From assembly GCA_022577435.1 (NCBI GenBank), contig JAKOON010000012.1:13831585-13895584 (forward strand): 64,000 nt of DNA, written 5' to 3'. Shown piece by piece: positions 25,501 to 38,200 of the stretch (its first letter is position 1; each line of letters begins with the position of its first letter). The DNA comes from Embiotoca jacksoni (Eukaryota; Chordata; Actinopteri; Embiotocidae). Position numbers and translations under genes: made by a program. A model generated the notes under the pieces. The model was not told where the DNA came from. It saw only the letters and a program-made list of their open reading frames with translations, and did not search any database.

Positions 25501-28500
25501 ACTACATAAAGCCTTAGAGATATGGCGTATATCGAGCTTTGCCTTTACTTTGGTAGGAATGTAGAAGAAGGAAAATAAATTGTGTTTGAGTGTGTTCTGA
25601 CTTTTAAAAACCTCATCTTCCCCTCAGATTATGATCTGTAAATCAAAGACCGCATGCACTGGATATTACATTCATTAAATATTTAGTATCATAATTAGTT
25701 ATAAGATTTGCTGTAATATTTGCAATAAGACATCACCCCAAACACACACAGAGGGCCGTGTGTCTTAATGTGAGATGCTCCACCAGCGCGTGTTTTCTTC
25801 TTTAAATTCTTTCAGGAAGTTCATCAGCTTTGAACTTAATTGTTGCGGGTTATAATGCAGTTAAGTGTTCAATTATATGCAATAAATCTGCAAGGGATAT
25901 GAAGCATCTCCTCATAGTCTTTTAATGGATATACAGTATTGTCTCAGGGAAGATTACAGCCTTCTGCATTATTCATGTCTCCATGCAGGGTAAAATCTAT
26001 GACACATAAGGTAATAAAGATTACAACCTGTTATCATCCAAATGTTTAGCACACTGTTGAGTTAAAGGGAATTGTGATCCACATTTATGTTAATGACACA
26101 GCTCTGCAAGCAATTAAAATGCATTCACTTCACTCTGAAGTGAACACAAATCATCTGCCAAGTGAGTGGTCACTCAACCTTGACTACTGCTGTGAGTGTA
26201 GATCACACAATGAATGAACATAAGTCAATCTAATTGTATAGGATGAGACAGAAGGGGTTTTGTGCGACTGAAGCTGATCAAATTTAGCATTTTGCTGCAA
26301 TATACATGCAATATACTGTAACTGGGCCTGGTCATGTGGAGTTGCTTTCTGTCAGGACAGGAAGTCCGGGACAGAGGGGGAAATAGGTCGTCAGAAAGAA
26401 AAAGAGACTGCACTTCTGCAAAATCTAGTACTGTAGCTTGATTCCTTCACCAAATGATGCAGCAAAAAAAAAAAAACAGACAGAAAGAAACAAAGAACCC
26501 GAACGCAAGCCCCACATAAACAAAAAAATCCAAACAATGAAACCAGTTGCATAAGAAAAATAAAAGACTTACTCAAAGACAGTTTGTTAGTGTTGTCCTT
26601 TCCCGGTAATAATTTTACCCCTCTGGATTTAAGCTCTCCAGAGCTTTTCACTGGTCGAGAGCAATAGAAAGAGTTCATTAGATAAAAGAAGTTACAGTAT
26701 TAGATGTGAGAAGATACAGTACAAGTGTTTCTTTCTCTGGTTAGTACTTGGTCTTATGAAGAACATCAAACTGCAATCGCTAATGCTGTGCATCCTTTTG
26801 TCAAAAGAAATGAGTTCAGCGGCTCTGATGCATTTCTAAGGGTTGCCCTGGCAATTTTAGAAAACCTAAATTAGGTTTGTTTTTTATGTTTGACTCTTGA
26901 TGTAAGTCAGACATTTTAAACAGTGGATGGAAATTGAAGGGTCAGAGTAGATTTAATGGTTTTAGCTTGTAGGGCAAATACCATGCAGAATCAAAGAGCA
27001 GCCCAAGGACTGCAATGCTACTTATCTTAAGAAAGTCTAATTAAACACAGCAGGAGCCAGACTCCAAACAAAAGCCAGGTGATGCAAGTGTCTGTCATTA
27101 TCAACAGAACAGCCACGAGCAATAAATGGTGCATCAAACAAAAAACAGGGCTATTTGAATTTGAAAACATTGGGACGACACCTGTCCTCTGTACTACACA
27201 GTACATCAGCTGCTTATTTCATGAGGTTGCACACACAATTAGAATGTGCATCGATTTACTGTACAGATTATAATTGTTATATGCATAATAAAACCACTAA
27301 ATGCTTGTCTTTACTTTCAACATTCTGCCATCATCATAAACAAAAATAGATAGAAATCGCTTGACTACTGCAGAAAAATACACAGCAATAGGTGAGAAAT
27401 TTGTTTTTTCGTGCAATTGATTTTATGTCTTCATTTACAATGAGTTGCCACACATGCATGTTACTGAAACTTTTCATAGAGCTGGTTATGGTGAAGTTGC
27501 AAGTTTCATATCTGGCTGGGGGCCAGACTGAGACTGAGTGCATGCAGCACATACACTGACTTTAAAGTCAAGCTAGAGAACAATGTCAGGGTAATGGATT
27601 ATTGAGCCTACAGAGCTGAGTTTTTCTAAGGGGGAAAGAATATACAGTATTTATCGTTCAAATATTTGATTAACAAGGTCCTTTGAAGTGAATGGTTTGA
27701 AGCAGAAACAGCCTTCGTGCCCTCTACAGAGGGTATTAATCAAACTGTTTAATATTCAGTTAACAGAGATCAAAAACATGTTTTGTGTTTACAGTGTGTT
27801 TTTCCTACGATGATCCCTTTTTGCTCAAGTAGGGGGCCCTCTATTATGATGTGCAAATGAAGTAATCATGTCTTACCTTGATACTGGGCCCTGAAGCCTT
27901 TGTGACGGTGGTTGCTCTCTGTCACAAAATGCAGCCGTAGCCAGTTTTTGTTGCTGATGATGGGTGCTGGAATATTCATTCCAGTTAGCCTGAGTGTAAA
28001 AAGTAAAATATGAGAAAACAGGTTGTCTGTTTTAAATGCAATTCAACTTCATCTAGTTTGTAGCAATCCTTGTGTTGCCATGGTCATTAAAATAAGGATA
28101 ACCAGTTAAAACCAGAAAACCAGAAATAAAGGAGGTGAGTATACAGTTCACCAACTATAGAGATGGACTCCAAAATGATGCCGCTTCTGGAAAAAAGATT
28201 GTGTTCTCAAAATAAAAAAAACTGCCACAAAACTTCCTTAATTTGACCCTGCTGGTTCTTCTATATGTTTGTGTTTGCATATGTACAAATGTTTGTGTAA
28301 GGAAAAAGTGGCACAGAGAGAAAATGTGTTTTATTTATGTCATCATATGTGCAGTAATGGCCTGTCAAAATGTGTCAGTGTGACGATAAGTCTCCGTGTG
28401 TTCTGAATACATCTGTCTTAGTGTCTGTAGCTGCTTTTAGATCAGAGGTTTTATTCGGTGTGCGGCCTCGGCATCGGGGACGCTCCATAATCGTAGAGAT

Positions 28501-31500
28501 TTAAAGCTGCCAGGGGCCTTCTCATTTGTCTGGCTAACCAGCTCTGTTTTTCTTCTGTTGCTGTGCAATCCCTACACTGCGCCCTGTCATACCACAGTCA
28601 ATAGTGCACAGTGCCACTGTAGCTATTAAACAGAGGCTTGGGACAGACTAGAAAAAAAAAAAAAAGGAAAAAAAAGCATGGTACAATTGCAGCTCTGTGT
28701 TTCCAAATTGGCTCCGTATATGAAAAAAAACAATGGGTTAACTTGCTGCTGTCTGTGTGTGAGTGTATGTGTCCACCCATGTGCATCCCTTTTATTGTGT
28801 TTCTCAAGGTGTGTGTAGTCGAGTTTCAAGTTTGTTAATTTCTTTGGCATTTACAACAGAGAAACCAGGGGCAGAGAGACAAAAGCAAAATTAAAGAAAT
28901 TAAAGTGGCAGTTAGAGAAAGAGAATGACGGAGGGAAACAAAGCGAAGGACACTTTTTCACTTGGTCGTTGAATAAATACAAAAAAATGCGTTAATAAGA
29001 CTACTTGACATTTGATTTCTCCTTATTTTGACGACCTCACTGGTGTCTGCTGTTTAAATTTGTGCTTTATTACTTCATAATAAAACCTGTGCCAGACAGG
29101 CTGTTTAATATTTAATTGATAAGCAAACTAAATGCAATTTTGTAGTACTGATGTTTTTAATCCAAAATATCCATCACAAGTGGAGATGATGGCTGAGTTA
29201 CAAGGTAATTGATTATCACACAAAAGTTGACCTTTTGTCTCATTGCGTCATTGATAAATTGTTAATGTCACCAACATAAAGAGAAGTAAAAAAAAGAGCC
29301 ACTTTCAGGTAGCAAAAGTAGAAGAAAGTGCCTCCTTGTTTCTTGTTGTAGAAGCGGCAATTGATCGCAAGATTTCCTGCAGAAGTTTAAAAGAAAATGG
29401 ATTGTGACAATAAAGCTGAAGCCATCCAGAAGTTGCATAGATTCTCCAAGCAGCTCGGGAGTGATGTTGCAAATTTAAGGCCAGTGGAGGTGAATCTATT
29501 GTTGTGACAAAGGCAAAGTGTGGCTGAGGAGGAGAAACATGATCTGCCATCAACAGTAAACAAAGGCTTAATGTCACCTTACAGAGGACTTACTCCCAAC
29601 GAGTTTATTCACATCAATGCAAAAAATCTCCCTTCTACATCAAGCAATGCGGGTACAAAGTAAAAAAGAAAAAGTATGACAGAGCAGAAATACACTCCAT
29701 CACCCCTCCTTCCAGCTGCCGCTCTCCATAGGTACAGATACGCAAAGTGCTCACAGGCTGAAGTCCGGCAGAGAAAAAAGACTTACAGCATCTGATGTTA
29801 TCTGAGAAATTGATGACTAGCCTGCCAAAAATTTCTCATGATTTTTTTTCCTGGTACATATTGAATATTTTATGTAACTGAGCAGAAAGGTAACAAGGCA
29901 TAATGTCAGGGAAAATGTACAATGACTGATAAGAGAAAAGGCCTGTATTATAGTATCACTATTTTGTGGCTCCAGTTGTCCTTGTATGTCCAGTTTGTGA
30001 TCAAACATTCAAGAGCAGCCAGATGGTTGTGAAAATAATTCAAGGCTTCATTGTTGCATGTCACCGGGACTCATCAATGTAAGTGTCATGGAAACAAATA
30101 AATGACTTGTGGAAAGTTGGCTGCCAAGTCCCTCTAAAACAGATAAGAACAAGAGAGTGCTGTACTGTTTTCTTATTGTATCTCTTCCGGAGCATACTGA
30201 GTTACAAACGACGAGAGTCCAATGGGAAAAAATGGATTCCTCGCATAATCCACTGCCATTCTATCTCTGCAGACTCACTCAGGCTGTGTACTTGTTCCTA
30301 CATAGATATGCAATATGTTTGTTTGGAGATTACTTCTTGGCACGAGTGGAGTGTTTTTTATGTGCTAGGTTTCATCCAATTTTTAGCATGCTTCATATCC
30401 TTGATTTGGGGCATCTCAAGGACTATTGGTAGATGTTTCTTGTAAATTTCTCAGAGTAAAATGTGCCTGATTTGATAGGATGAGAGGTTGAAGGGAGCAC
30501 GGCAATCTCATCAAAATACCGACGTAACGAATCCCTGTGTGCAGGCACTGTGGCCAACCGTAGCCTTGGGGCCACACCGATAGTAGACACCAGAGATTTC
30601 AGCCTCAGTTTCAAAGAGAGGCAGGTTTTACGTAGGTGCTCCACAGATAATGACCTATCAATGCAGGTTTGTTAAAAAAAAAAAAAAAGATTGGGCGAGG
30701 TTTCACTTTCCCTCCCACACGTATTCAATATAATCTGATGAGACGGAGTAATTGTAGGAATATTTTATGCGATAAGGAAGAATCTGCTGCTCCCTCATCA
30801 TTTACTGTTCAGGAGATGAATTTATACAGTCTGGTGCCTGTCAGTCTGCCGGTACACTGGCTTTTGAGAGCAGTGGGCAAGTTGCTGTATACCCAGGAGC
30901 TACTTATACTAATTGCCTTGGTGAAATACCTGAGTCAATTGTCAATGCACATTCCCTCCACTAAATATTGCATTCTTCCCAGTCTGACAGCAGTAGAGCA
31001 TGGCTTTTGGAGACATTTTGATGGGTTTCACAGTATTTTGCCAGGGAAGATCAATAATAAATCCCAGAGAGAAGAAATTTAATCAAATACACATGTTAAT
31101 TTAACCAAAGTTGGTAATTTAGCTGCAGGGCACCTTTTGCTCTCAACCTACTTTGAATATTGTAATCTTTCTCAGACAACCATTTAGCCACTCTGTTGGA
31201 ATAGGATTGTTCACATTCAATGAACCAAGCAAAATATTGCCAAATTGTTTGGCTAAGCAACAATAAATTCTAAACTCTCAGCTTTCCTTATAATGTTTAC
31301 AACATACAGAAGCAGTGTTACGGTGGGAAATCTGAAAAGTCTGCAATAAACTGAAGGACTGCAGAGGTGGAAAATAAGGTGGAGAGAAAAGAATGAATAA
31401 ATCGAACCATTTCCTGGTCAAATTTTAGATTGCGTAAGCAAAAAGTGTCTAATATTCGCAGAGCCTTTCAAGTTTCATGCCCTGTGTCCATATTTGAAAT

Positions 31501-34500
31501 AATGACTGACGTGTAATCTACAGCTTGTTGTTTTTGCCCTTTGTGAACAGAGCTAAACAATCATATTAAAAGGTCAGAAGAATAACAAATAACTTTTTTT
31601 ATTTGGCCTGGCCAGACTGCAGTGTTGTTTTTTCTCAAACGAAACATATTTTTTTTGTCTATTTTCACAGTGATTGATGTGCAGCCCCACATCAACCTGC
31701 CCCAGCTTGACGACGATGGAATCAATAAACTCATTTGCAGAGATCTGACAGAAATCTTCAATTGATAAAAAGGATAAAAGCTGCTAAGAGGTGTCAGCAA
31801 AACATATCTTGCCCTATGATCTTTGATTTTGTGGATTTTCATCTATCTAAAACTGTTTTTTGGTCTACAAAACCATGTCTACATCCACCTTCAGAAAAGT
31901 ATAAAGTAAAATGTGGTAATTTATGATGTTACCACATTTTAACATTCATATTTTCTGTAATTTTGTATATGTGGAAAATATGTGTTGACCTGATTACTAA
32001 ATATGTTTCCGTGAACTGTACCGCCCTTATTATTTTTGCAATTCTTATTCTCCAGCACGAGGTCAATTTTGCTGTCAAGGATCATGAGGTTTCTTAATTT
32101 GCAACTCATTTTCAGGATTCATAATGTCATTCATATTGTACTCATGTATCATCACTTGATAATAATATGAAACACCAAAGGTTGAAGGAGGATAACAGGT
32201 TATGTTGGATCACATTTCATGTCCATTTTTGTGAAAAAGGCTAACAGGCGAGGTTAAATCTGACAGAGTTTGAGGCTCCAGGCTGTCAATCACTGTTAAG
32301 CAGCTGTAAACCTCAAGGGGAAATTGACAGTTTGCTTGTCTCTGCAGCAGCTGGTGCTATATGTTGGGATGTTCGAAAGTTTAGCTGTTCAATAGCCTTG
32401 TCCACAGTCGGAGACACTCGTAAAAAGAGAGCGAACGAGGGTAAGGAATTTTACGAGAGAATCACTCGCTCTGAATCATGTTCGTTTGCTTGTCTGTCTG
32501 TTTACCTGCAAAAGTTGAAGCCCTTGCGTGAAAAATTCTGGCCCCACTTGGATTGTAGGGCTTAAAACGAGAACTCTGCCTGACAGCCTCTGACATTTGA
32601 TGACACACTATTGTATGTCACCAAATGAACAACCTAGAGCATCATCCTTGAGCTTCAAGTGACCGCTCACCACACACGCAAGAAAAACTCCCACATATAA
32701 AAGTACTGCTTGTTAAACTGCTTTATCAGATAAATAAACATAATAGGTGTCATTTTAAACCCGAAAACTTAATTTACCTGATTTGTTGGGACTTTAAAAT
32801 TAATTAATGGTCAGAAATTAATGGAAAACCTTTGATGTTGATAGAGGTTAATGGAATGTATAAAATATGTAGTGCGTTGTTGATGGTATTAATGTCTAAA
32901 GATAAGAGTTTAATGTAATTAATTTAAATTGTTCATGTATTTCACCTGTTATTTATTAGAGTTGTTTGATATGTTTAAGAAAAGAAATGTTGAAACATAC
33001 TATTTACATTTTAAATGTAAATTAAATCTATTAGGGATGTTCTAATTGCATTAGTGTTTAATTTGATATTTTTATAGATGTTTTTTTTTTAAGTTGTACT
33101 AAAGTAACCTGCTCAGTATGCTTGTTTTTTAGGCCTTGCTTTAATGATGGCACATGCAGACATTTGTTAAGTTTGTTGCTTTCATCTCTTTTATAACGGT
33201 AACATTAATCAATCTCAATCCAGAAAAGCAGAAGTCACAAGATAACGCAATACATTTGCCACTCGGGGTCTGAGGCTTTAAAATGGAGGGGTGTTTCTTT
33301 CAGTTAAATAGTTAATTTTGAGTTTTTATGCCTATGAGAGGATGGATACCTGATGGTCTGTCAAAAAAACATCAGTGTCAGCCTATACCGGCTCCCTGTC
33401 ACGCTCTCCTTAGCTACGTCAACACACAATGCTTAGCAGTCATCCCCACAATCTCCTTTTGCACCTCTGCTTTTGACTCTGTCACTCACTGACACAGTGT
33501 CTTTTTTTCTCTCTCCCTCTGACTCACTCAACGACAACTCTCAGGGACAACAAAGCTCCCAGCATGCTGATTGATTATAGCTTCTTTCAGCCAATTATAA
33601 TTAATGCCCAGCAGAATCACATAAACCTGGTGGATGCTCCCGTTCATACAGGGCACAGGGGAGATGGATAACCTTAGTCTAAAGGTTGGGGGTTAAACTC
33701 ATTTCATATTCCCTTGTTTCAGGTGATAATGACTTCTACATGAAGCCCATACAAAAGGCAAAAAGCAGTCCTGGTCAGGGTTTTTGGCATCCCTGAATTT
33801 AAAATACAGAATTCTGAATATCTTTAGAAATAAATGCAAACTAAACAAATCTGAACATTTTATGAAATGTCCAAATTTACAAAACAACAACAATAGTTTC
33901 TTAAGCAAAACGGAACAGAATACCACTATTTAAAAAAGGCAGAAAAAGGCAAAAAGACTATTGTTTGCAGGAACCTTCATGGATAAGCCATAGCCTCTCT
34001 GGGATAATGTTCCATTGATGGATGGAACCAAAGTAGTGCTCTTCAATTTGTTTACAGGAGACAAAATGAAGCCCAAAAGCAAAAGAAAACCCTACCTAAA
34101 GTAAAACATGGAGGTTCTGTCATTCTGTGGGGTACTTTGCAGCCTCTGGTACTGAAGTAGCTGAATATATCAAAGAAACATTGAAATCAGAAGATTACCA
34201 GGCTTTTTAGAGAGAAATGTGCTGCATGGTGTTAGAAAACTAGGTCTGAGGCTAAGGTCCTGTGTCTTTCAGAAGGATAAGGACCCAAAGCACACATCCA
34301 GGATGATAAAATAATGGTTGAAAAGGAAGGACTGTTTTAAACTGGGCCTTGACCTAAATCCCATTGAAAACATTTGGAGAGCTGAAATATGCCATTACAA
34401 AAAGGTCTACTGTAAACCTAAAAGGGGTTGAACACAGCAGTGGGAAAGTGGCAGAAACTAGCAGCAAGAAGCTTCTACATTGTTAGAAGAAATGTTCAGA

Positions 34501-35202
34501 GGCTATTATTGTTGTCTCTGAAAACAAATATTAGTGAAGGCTGCCAATAATTGTTCCCGTGGTACATTTGGTGTTTGTGATATTTCAACATTATAGACAT
34601 TTTCTTTTGTTTTTTTTCTTTTGTTTAGTAAACGTGGACATGTTATTGGAATAATCAGGTTATAGATAATTGGTTAATTTACATACATGTCAAAAGATAT
34701 TCAGAATTATGTATTTGAAATTCACAGGTGCCAATAATTTTGACCAAGACTGTATAGGTCTGAAGGTAGCTTTTTCAACCAAACTCTGACAAAGATTTGT
34801 AATTTGTAATTCATGTGGGAGTCTGTGAATTGATTTAATTCAGTCAGAATCACAAGGCAAATTTAAAATGTTTTCTGCCCACAACTGTCCATGCAAATTC
34901 ATTAAGGGTACATTTGCATGCTAATCTGCTTTTTTCAATTCAAGTGGCTGATGTTAAAGTGCTGCTTCAGTAAAACGTTACACGGTAATGCTCAACCACA
35001 CACATAACAAACCTTTGTTCACTTTGTGTGCTTTCAGATGTTAGCTGGGAGACGCCTCATTGTCAGACAAACTAAAGCGAAATCCTTAAGCAGTGTAGCC
35101 TTTTCTTACAATGAACCCACCTCTCTTTGGAATAAACACAGAGATGCCAACTCTCGTGCCATCTGTAAATCTAGACTCAAACTTCTATATTCTCAGTGCC
35201 CA

Positions 35203-35253
<51 letters not shown>

Positions 35254-38200
35254 GAACAAAACACATTCCAAACTCTACATTTTAAAAAAAAATACTTAAA
35301 GTTGACTAATTATCTTATTGATTTAAATGCAATCATATAAGTCAGTTAAAATGCCATTGTTACGGTTTATAAAACTAACTATTACAAATTCCTGTTTCCT
35401 TTTTTGTAATGGCCTCTTTCCAACCGGTTTGCATTTCTTTCTTTCTTTTCTAATAAGAAAAGGTTTGTGAAGGAGGTTTTCCGTATGTTCTTGGATAGTT
35501 GGGGTTGAGTTTGCAACTGCAGCCGAGCTCCTGAGAAGGCGATTGAAACACTTGATGTAATACTGGGCTATACAAATAAAACTTTATCACCAAGTTAACT
35601 TACTTGTCCATAAAAACTGACTCATAAAACAAACTAACTGGGATAAAAGTGATAATCTCTCTGGGTTTTTAACTTATTTTCTGCCCTACATTCAATTTGG
35701 CTGCCCTGTTTTTGAACAGAATGTAGGCTGTGATTTAACAGTTTTTCTAAAGCAGTTAAAAACATTTATTTTATTGCAGAAAGGTAAGTACAAAACTGTC
35801 AGCAATCGTTTGTGGAAACCAAACCTGCATCCCTACAAATTCAACCTCATCTCACACAAATCAAAGACACCTTTCTGTTAACACCTTTTCATAACCAAAC
35901 ACCAACACCTGCTCTCACAGTAGAACTCTGAATGCAACACCTGAATGCTCATCTGATGAAATACATGCACTTCCCACCCTCACAGGTTAACTCACCAGAT
36001 GGTTGGCAGTTCAGATCCCTCTACTTCCAGAAAATCCGACTTCTCCTCCATCTGAAATTCTGTGAACACCAGAGAGATGGTGTCCCCCGGATCTGCCAGT
36101 ATGGTCCACTTACACTCCCCGCTGCTGCCCAAGCCTCCAGCACCTCCGCCAGTGCCAGGGGAGTCACCACTGGGGAAATCGAAGCTGGAGATGAGCCCGC
36201 TGGAGCCCCTGAGGGTGCCGCCGCACGTGTCCTCCGCTGTCAGTCACCAAAGAGAAAACCAGGGTAACGGGGGGGTGAGAAGGAGAATGGACACATGGTC
36301 TCTGGGTTATATCAGATCTGTTACTCAAAAGTTCAACATGGGGGCTGCAGGCATAAAACATCTGTACTTGTCCACTCAGATTAATGCAAACCAGAGAAAG
36401 ACCAACGTGGAAGCAGCACACTGAGCTGCGCAGGCCATTTAAGCACATAATTGTACTTGTTTATCACACATTCACAGGTTGTCGAGTCCAGTATCTACAG
36501 CTAAATCCAGCACAATTGGGGGTCTGTTAACAGTATGAAACGTAAGATTTAAAGGTTGCCTGTGTTTTATATACACATAAATCGTGATACATTCATACAA
36601 GTGACAATTGGCAGACCAATTAACGAATTAACTGCACGCTAACTCTGCCAGTTCTCTTCATTGAAGTCACAATGTGTGTGTGTGGGGGGGGGGAGGGGGG
36701 AGATACTAAAAATGTCTGATGATTTTCTCTCTTTCCCTCGCTCCATCCAAGAGTCAGTAATTCATCCTTGCTTACTTCGAGCCCCCTCATGTTTTGGGAA
36801 ACAAACAAATGGTGATAAACAGGGCTTATAATGCTGTAAAAAAAACTTCAGTGAGGGCAGCATGGCACGTCAGCTGAATGTTAATGCACTCCACCATAAC
36901 AGTGGTTCGCTCTCTTTCACTCCACGTCGCTTTCCCTTTTCCCCCCACTCTCTCATATCTCTCCATCTCTTTCCCCATCCCTCTCCTCCAAGCCCTCTCA
37001 GATCATTCTGCTATTACTTACCACTCTCCCTCTGTCCCTGGATCAGTTTTCTTCTCCCTAAAGAATTCTAATGATGGCAGGGCTTTCACAGTTTTCACAT
37101 CATTTAAGACTAATATGTGACACTCAGATGTGCCAGCTGAAACCTTTGATAGCTCAGCATTCCACTCAGGGTTGTCAGAGCTGCCAGCCTTGGAACATTC
37201 CTGTATGCTGCATTACACAATTGGTCAAGGAACAAGGAAGTGGATGTATGAAATTCAAAAGAAGATGAAGAAAAAAAGGGGGAGAAGACAGAGGAGCAGT
37301 GTCTGCTAGTTGGCTTGATCCATGTCCTTTGACACATTAGCAGCAGCACAGCAATTGATCAAAGTCTTTCTAGGAAGGGCAGAGATGGAAAATTGATAAC
37401 TGTCTGAGACATCAATGATACCACACATGTATGAGTCATATCAAGGGCAGACTTTCATTTGTATACCGCACCAAGGGCAGGCAAGGTGTAGGCTCATTTG
37501 TTGAATGCCAGTACCCTTGTAACAACAAAAGTATTTGGAGAGATGATTTGTTTCTGGTTTAAGTCATCATCTCCACCATGTAAAACATAGCCTGAGTGAC
37601 AAATGCTATATTCTCTCAATGCATTTAAGATGACATGTCAGAGAGTGCTCTGAAGATCTGTAGAGTAAATGGCTATTGGCTGAAATTAAACTGAAATTAA
37701 TTAATTAATTAATAAAACAGAATCTGACCGGAGGAGAAACATCCCTTTTTAACCTTGATGATAGACAGGAGGACAGCGTAAAGTGTCCTCGTGGCCATCA
37801 AGGCAAATAGAGCAAGAAGGAAGTGTTAGAGAAGTGTCGGATAATGAGATGGGAGGGGGTGTAGGTGCGAAGATTGAAAAAGATGAAAAATTCCTGGAAA
37901 GGAAAGACGGCGAGAGAAAAAAAGACACAGGAGTGTAGAAAAGAAAGAGAGGAACCTTGGGCTTCTGTAAAATACACAGAATAACAGAAAAGAAATAAAA
38001 GGTAAAATGAAATGTCAGAGAAATTCTGCCTCACCACAAAAATAATCGCAGGTCAGAAGCACCCTAATCTAGAAGTGATTCTTCAAGGACCAGCCATCTC
38101 TAGTTTAAATGTTGCAAATACTATTCATTAACTCAGACTTATTTTCAGCTAAAAGTCTCAGAAATCACCTCTCTACTACACTTTCTGTTGATGGTTTCAT

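Larger units (their letters stand above)
27990..35995 (-). other. csmd3 intron within CUB2
   Basis: This 8.0-kb intron holds a Tc1-like relic (33762-34757), a strong inverted repeat (31907-31941), a possible LINE tail fragment (about 35118-35200) and a T43 run (35207-35249). Nothing coding was recognised in the rest. Confidence 0.75.

Noticed and set aside
29700..30660. Overlapping plus-strand frames up to 120 codons
   Set aside because: No domain, no homologue recognised, no splice signals in context; treated as intron.
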